DNA from: CAIZGX01 sp044354975
GTDB taxonomy: Bacteria; Bacteroidota; Bacteroidia; Flavobacteriales_D; Sanyastnellaceae
Assembly: GCA_044354975.1 (NCBI GenBank)
Contig: JBIKZA010000030.1
Coordinates: 1-26,604, forward strand
Length of the DNA: 26,604 bases
Direction of reading: 5' to 3'
The notes under the pieces are model-generated. The model saw nothing but the letters and a program-made list of their open reading frames with translations. It was not told the DNA's origin and searched no databases. This document shows, piece after piece, positions 22,595 to 26,604 of the stretch. The position numbers and the translations under genes were made by a program. Positions within the stretch are counted from its first letter, which is position 1. Each line of letters opens with the position of its first letter.

Positions 22595-25192
22595 TTAAAA
22601 TAAAGAAGGTTGAATCGTTTCATCTCCGTCTTCAATTTGAGTAGTTGGTTGAGGTCTTGTTGACAAGATTGCATCGTCAGCTTCTTGTTCTCTTTCAACT
22701 TCAGCTTCTAGCAGATCAACCGAAAGAATGGGATATGTAGAAAGTCTGTTTCCAATCGCCTTTACTCCTTTGATGGAGATAAAATCGGGCAGATTCATGG
22801 TTTCGTCCATTTTATTCTGTGCCTGCTTGAATTTCTTGTTGAAACGGATATACACGTTCGGGAAATGGTTCGTGGTGGCCACGGCCAATTTCGACTTCGG
22901 ATGTTCCGTTATGAATCGAACCAAGCCTTTGCTGGGTTCAACCAAGAATCTTTTCACCATCCAGGTTTCCTTTTCACCATCGAAATAAACTGAACTCATC
23001 GGTTTCTCGGGGAGCCATTTTTCTAGGGTGATCATGTTATCTGGAAAGTGAACACTTAAATCTGGTGCAATTAATTGATAATCTCCCGAAGATTGTATGA
23101 CAAGAATCTTGTCTTCAGGACCGAAATCTCCTAGGAATCTGCCTCGACCTTCGTCGTTTAGCCTTTGGACACTTTCGTCGATCCAAATTTTTCTTGCGCT
23201 CAGCGTAGAAACTCCTGCCGATTTCAATTCAACCTTTTTAACTGGATATTTCGTGGCGACATTCCCTTGAGCGTCGCGACCTTTAACGGCTAATTCAGAA
23301 AAGTCGACATCGAACTTCAGTTTCTTTAATCGCTCGAGAGCTCTTAAATTAACCGTAACCACTTCAGCCTCACCGTTAGGATTGGCACTGAAGTATAGCG
23401 TTTCACTTCCGGGAGTTCCTTTGGTGAGGTCGTATTCTTTGTCGCGGGTAATGGAAGTCACTGCAAACCGCTTGATGTTCGCACCACCGTTTTTACCGTC
23501 GCGATACATGAAGTTATAAATGGTTCGACGGTCGTCTTTCTTCCAAACAGCAATGTGAATGATGTCTTTTCCGAAGAAAGCTTTCTGTTGAACTTTCGAA
23601 ACCATCATTTTCCCATCCTTCCGGAATACAATGATATCATCGATGTCGGAACATTCGCAAACGAATTCACCTTCGTCGCGTTTCAATCCAATTCCAGCAA
23701 ATCCTTCAGCCAAGTTTACAGAGAGCTTTGCATTTGCGATGGCAACAGCCGCAGCTTGAACGGTATCGAAAGTCTTGATTTCCGTTCTGCGCTCTCTGCC
23801 TTTACCGTATTTCGCCTTCAAATCTTTGAAATAGGCTATGGCCGTATCTGTCAGATGATTCAGTTTTTCTTTGACTTGATCAATTTCACCTTCCAACCTA
23901 GAAATGAAATCGTCTGCCTTGTTGCTATCGAATTTCGAAATTCGTTTGATCTTGATTTCAGTCAAGCGCGCCACATCTTCATCAGTCACTGCACGCAAGA
24001 ATTTCTTGGTATGTGGCTTTAATCCTTTGTGAATCGCAAGAATGATGTCATCCCAAGTTTCGCATTCCTCAATGTCGCGGTAGATTCTCTTTTCAATGAA
24101 AATCTTTTCCAACGAAGCGAAATGCCAGCTTTCTTGAAGTTCATTCAGCTGAATTTCTAGTTCTTTTCCAATTAAATCGCGCGTTCTGTCCGCTGAAATT
24201 TTCAGAAGCTCATCGACAGGAAGGAATTTCGGACGATCGTCGTGAATAACACACGAGTTTGGAGAAATGCTTATTTCACAATCGGTGAAGGCATACAACG
24301 CATCAATAGTCTTGTCTGGAGAAACACCTGTTGCCAAGTGAACCATGATTTCAACAACTGCGGCGGTATTGTCTTCAATTTTCTTAATCTTGATTTTACC
24401 TTTGTCGTTGGCTTTCAAGATAGAATCGATTAAGGAAGATGTTGTTGTTCCGAAAGGAATTTCAGTAATAACCAAACAACGAGCGGCGTCGTCCTTCTTA
24501 ATTTTTGCTCGAACACGAACCTTTCCACCGCGAAGACCGCCGTTGTAATCCGAGAAATCGGCCATTCCCCCAGTTAAGAAATCGGGAACAATGTGCGTTT
24601 TCTTTCCACGCAGAGCATCGATACTCGCATCGATCAATTCCACAAAGTTGTGTGGAAGAATCTTACATGCCAATCCAACAGCAATTCCTTCAACACCCAA
24701 AGACAATAACAAAGGAAATTTAACTGGAAGCGTTTCCGGCTCCTTGTTTCTTCCATCATAACTCGCCAACCAAGTGGTTGTTTTCGGATTGAAGATAATC
24801 TCTTGCGAGAGTTTATTCAATCGCGATTCAATGTAACGCGGAGCAGCAGCGCTGTCTCCTGTGAAAATATTACCCCAGTTTCCTTGGGTATCTATGAGCA
24901 AATTCTTTTGTCCGATTTGAACCAGGGCGTCTCCAATGGAAGCGTCTCCGTGCGGATGATACTTCATGGTATTTCCAATGACATTCGCAACCTTGTTGAA
25001 ACGACCGTCGTCCATTTCCCACAAGCTGTGTAAAATTCTGCGTTGTACCGGTTTCAGTCCGTCGTATAAATGGGGGACGGCTCTTTCTAAAATAACATAA
25101 GACGCATATTCGAGGAACCAACCTTCGTAGAGGTCGGATACTCCAATTACGTTTCCTAATTTATTTTCTTCTGGATTTGTATTTTCTTCCAT
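22595..25192 (-). CDS. parC: DNA topoisomerase IV subunit A
   Basis: The 865-residue type IIA topoisomerase breaking-rejoining subunit acts with ParE to decatenate chromosomes. Near the start it has LYDGLKPVQRRILHSLWEM, the quinolone-pocket helix KYHPHGDASIGDAL (78-91) and the catalytic tyrosine Y120 in AAAPRYIESRL. The C-terminal part is a divergent beta-pinwheel region. Pairing with parE and the divergent C-terminal part, without clear GyrA boxes, favour ParC over GyrA. The ATG at 25192 is 8 nt after the parE stop, and the junction TAGGAGAGGAGATG contains AGGAG-type ribosome-binding sequence, so the two are translationally coupled. Confidence 0.93.
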   Translation of the reverse strand: MEENTNPEENKLGNVIGVSDLYEGWFLEYASYVILERAVPHLYDGLKPVQRRILHSLWEMDDGRFNKVANVIGNTMKYHPHGDASIGDALVQIGQKNLLIDTQGNWGNIFTGDSAAAPRYIESRLNKLSQEIIFNPKTTTWLASYDGRNKEPETLPVKFPLLLSLGVEGIAVGLACKILPHNFVELIDASIDALRGKKTHIVPDFLTGGMADFSDYNGGLRGGKVRVRAKIKKDDAARCLVITEIPFGTTTSSLIDSILKANDKGKIKIKKIEDNTAAVVEIMVHLATGVSPDKTIDALYAFTDCEISISPNSCVIHDDRPKFLPVDELLKISADRTRDLIGKELEIQLNELQESWHFASLEKIFIEKRIYRDIEECETWDDIILAIHKGLKPHTKKFLRAVTDEDVARLTEIKIKRISKFDSNKADDFISRLEGEIDQVKEKLNHLTDTAIAYFKDLKAKYGKGRERRTEIKTFDTVQAAAVAIANAKLSVNLAEGFAGIGLKRDEGEFVCECSDIDDIIVFRKDGKMMVSKVQQKAFFGKDIIHIAVWKKDDRRTIYNFMYRDGKNGGANIKRFAVTSITRDKEYDLTKGTPGSETLYFSANPNGEAEVVTVNLRALERLKKLKFDVDFSELAVKGRDAQGNVATKYPVKKVELKSAGVSTLSARKIWIDESVQRLNDEGRGRFLGDFGPEDKILVIQSSGDYQLIAPDLSVHFPDNMITLEKWLPEKPMSSVYFDGEKETWMVKRFLVEPSKGLVRFITEHPKSKLAVATTNHFPNVYIRFNKKFKQAQNKMDETMNLPDFISIKGVKAIGNRLSTYPILSVDLLEAEVEREQEADDAILSTRPQPTTQIEDGDETIQPSLF

Positions 25193-25203
25193 CTCCTCTC
25201 CTA
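25193..25203 (-). promoter_or_regulatory. Shine-Dalgarno-like site at the parE-parC junction
   Basis: The minus strand reads TAG-GAGAGGAG-ATG from parE stop to parC start. It gives AGGAG about 5 nt before the ATG, a rare clear Shine-Dalgarno sequence in this window. Confidence 0.5.
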
Positions 25204-26604
25204 TTCTGTTTCTGGTTCAGTTTCTATTTCCTTCTTTTCAACGATTTCATCCTTCTCTACGCGAAGGTTTCTAATGATGAAGTCTTGTCTATCTGGAGTG
25301 TTCTTCCCCATATAAAATTCAAGAATGTCTTTGATGTGAATATCCTTGGTGATTACTACAGGCTCTAATCGAATGTTTTCACCAATGAAGAATTTGAACT
25401 CATCTGGTGAAATCTCTCCCAATCCCTTGAATCGTGTGATTTCCGGCTTCGTTCCTAATTTTTGAATGGCGTGTTGACGCTCCAAATCGGAATAGCAATA
25501 AATGGTTTCCTTCTTGTTTCTTACGCGGAATAAAGGTGTTGAAAGGACGTATAAGTGTCCAGACTTCACAAGATCAGGGAAGAATTGAAGGAAGAAGGTG
25601 ATCATTAATAGACGAATGTGCATACCATCGACATCGGCATCGGTTGCGATAACCACATTGTTGTATCGAAGTGAATCAAGTCCGTCTTCAATGTCCAATG
25701 CTGCTTGAAGCAGATTGAACTCTTCGTTTTCGTAAACGACCTTCTTCGTCAATCCATAAGTATTCAAAGGTTTTCCCTTCAAACTAAAAACTGCTTGTGT
25801 CTGAACATTTCGAGAAATAGTAATAGAACCAGAGGCCGAATCACCCTCGGTGATGAACAACGTCGTTGCATTGGCTAAGTCACTTTTGTCGGCGTAATGC
25901 ACTTTACAATCGCGAAGCTTCTTGTTGTGCAAGTTCGATTTCTTCGCGCGCTCTCTGGCCAATTTGGCGATACCGGCAAGTTCCTTTCTTTCTCTTTCTG
26001 ATTGAAGAATTTTCTTCAAAAGACTTTGCGCAATTTCTGGATTTCTATGCAAGAAATTATCGAGTTCTTTTTGAAGGAATTCTAAAATAAAAGCCTTAAC
26101 GCTTTTTCCGTTGGGTTCAATTTCGTTCGAACCTAATTTCGTTTTGGTCTGCGATTCGAAAACCGGTTCAATGACTTTAATAGCCACAGCCGCAACAATT
26201 CCCGAGCGAACGTCAACCGCTTCGTAATCTTTTTTGAAGAAGTCACGAATGACTTTCACATAAGCCTCACGGAAGGCCGCTTGGTGCGTTCCACCTTGGG
26301 TTGTGTATTGTCCGTTTACGAAACTGTAATATTCTTCTCCATATGAATTCGTGTGAGTGATGGCTACTTCAATGTCATCACTTTTAATGTGAATAGCATT
26401 GTAAAGCGGGTCTTCGGTCATGTTTGCCGCGAGTAAATCGCGTAGACCATTTTCCGATTTGAATTTCTGTCCGTTGAAAATGATGGTTAGTCCAGCATTC
26501 AGGTAGCAGTAATTCCAAAGTAATCGTTCGATGTGTTGCGAACGATATTGATAATTTACGAAAATGCTTTCATCGGGAATGAAAGACATGAGTGTTCCGT
26601 TCTT
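25201..26604 (-). CDS. parE: DNA topoisomerase IV subunit B (5' end outside the window)
   Basis: About 467 C-terminal residues of the ATPase subunit are present; the frame is open through the window edge at 26604, and the Met at 26589 is internal (KNGTLMSFIPDESIF is the usual NGT-x-x-x-F-x-PD element). The end of the ATPase/transducer region comes first (GGTHQAAFREAYVK is the conserved GGTH-x-x-F motif). The TOPRIM domain follows with ITEGDSASG, DADVDGMHIR and RFKGLGEISPDEF. It supplies ATP hydrolysis and metal binding for strand passage. Immediate downstream parC supports ParE over GyrB. Confidence 0.93.
   Translation of the reverse strand, partial: KNGTLMSFIPDESIFVNYQYRSQHIERLLWNYCYLNAGLTIIFNGQKFKSENGLRDLLAANMTEDPLYNAIHIKSDDIEVAITHTNSYGEEYYSFVNGQYTTQGGTHQAAFREAYVKVIRDFFKKDYEAVDVRSGIVAAVAIKVIEPVFESQTKTKLGSNEIEPNGKSVKAFILEFLQKELDNFLHRNPEIAQSLLKKILQSERERKELAGIAKLARERAKKSNLHNKKLRDCKVHYADKSDLANATTLFITEGDSASGSITISRNVQTQAVFSLKGKPLNTYGLTKKVVYENEEFNLLQAALDIEDGLDSLRYNNVVIATDADVDGMHIRLLMITFFLQFFPDLVKSGHLYVLSTPLFRVRNKKETIYCYSDLERQHAIQKLGTKPEITRFKGLGEISPDEFKFFIGENIRLEPVVITKDIHIKDILEFYMGKNTPDRQDFIIRNLRVEKDEIVEKKEIETEPETE

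Noticed and set aside
22574..22599. Inverted repeat TTTAAGTT/AACTTAAA after parC
   Set aside because: It could be a terminator, but the stem is AT-only apart from one pair, the loop is 10 nt, and no U-tract follows on the minus strand.
23555..24022. 155-codon plus-strand open frame
   Set aside because: It lies wholly inside parC on the other strand and has no recognisable domain or promoter; it is a shadow of parC codon use.

Overview
The window looks like chromosomal DNA of a member of the Bacteroidota, most likely the order Flavobacteriales. The evidence is a type IX secretion (T9SS) C-terminal sorting domain, a DUF5686-type outer-membrane protein, an OmpA-family barrel protein, a flavobacterial-style carotenoid gene pair (crtD-like and cruF), an AT-rich composition, promoters of the Bacteroidota -7 type TAnnTTTG, and almost no Shine-Dalgarno sequences. 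Genes are tightly packed. I see no insertion sequence, prophage, CRISPR array or rRNA operon. One tRNA gene is present.

Layout. 1-2359 (+): 3' part of a secreted HExxH metallopeptidase with a T9SS sorting tail. 2418-4043 (-): GDP-L-fucose synthase followed with no gap by a hexapeptide-repeat acyltransferase, a surface-glycan pair. 4169-6577 (+): an OmpA-family protein with three tandem barrel-like repeats. 6646-8895 (-): apaG and typA/bipA, then a CAT-anticodon tRNA at 8974-9047 (-). 9137-11267 (+): carotenoid desaturase and CruF hydratase. 11264-13968 (-): NAD+-dependent DNA ligase ligA behind a small outer-membrane barrel gene. 14024-15304 (+): DEAD-box RNA helicase. 15336-19531 (-): an LPP20-like lipoprotein, a DUF5686 outer-membrane protein and a MauE/DoxX-thioredoxin fusion. 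19650-20723 (+): a lone Dpp/Opp-type permease. 20720-21547 (-): a short GH13-like protein lacking the usual catalytic glutamate. 21548-21828: non-coding region with 10-bp-phased repeats and a palindrome. 21829-22518 (-): a four-helix membrane protein with a 12-cysteine tail. 22595-26604 (-): topoisomerase IV parC and the 3' part of parE.

Most genes are housekeeping (typA, ligA, parC/parE, apaG, helicase) or envelope functions (outer-membrane barrels, lipoprotein, glycan genes, carotenoids, secreted protease). No multi-gene defence or mobile system is visible.

The most unusual signals are five. (1) Promoter -7 boxes sit either about 20-23 nt or only 4-5 nt upstream of start codons, which suggests a set of leaderless mRNAs. 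(2) An OmpA-family protein carries three tandem barrel units. (3) A membrane protein carries a Cys/His/Met-rich tail. (4) An intergenic array of 10-bp-spaced GGTAAGA-like repeats lies near a 15-bp palindrome. (5) A GH13-like protein has lost its acid/base residue and has only TTG start codons.
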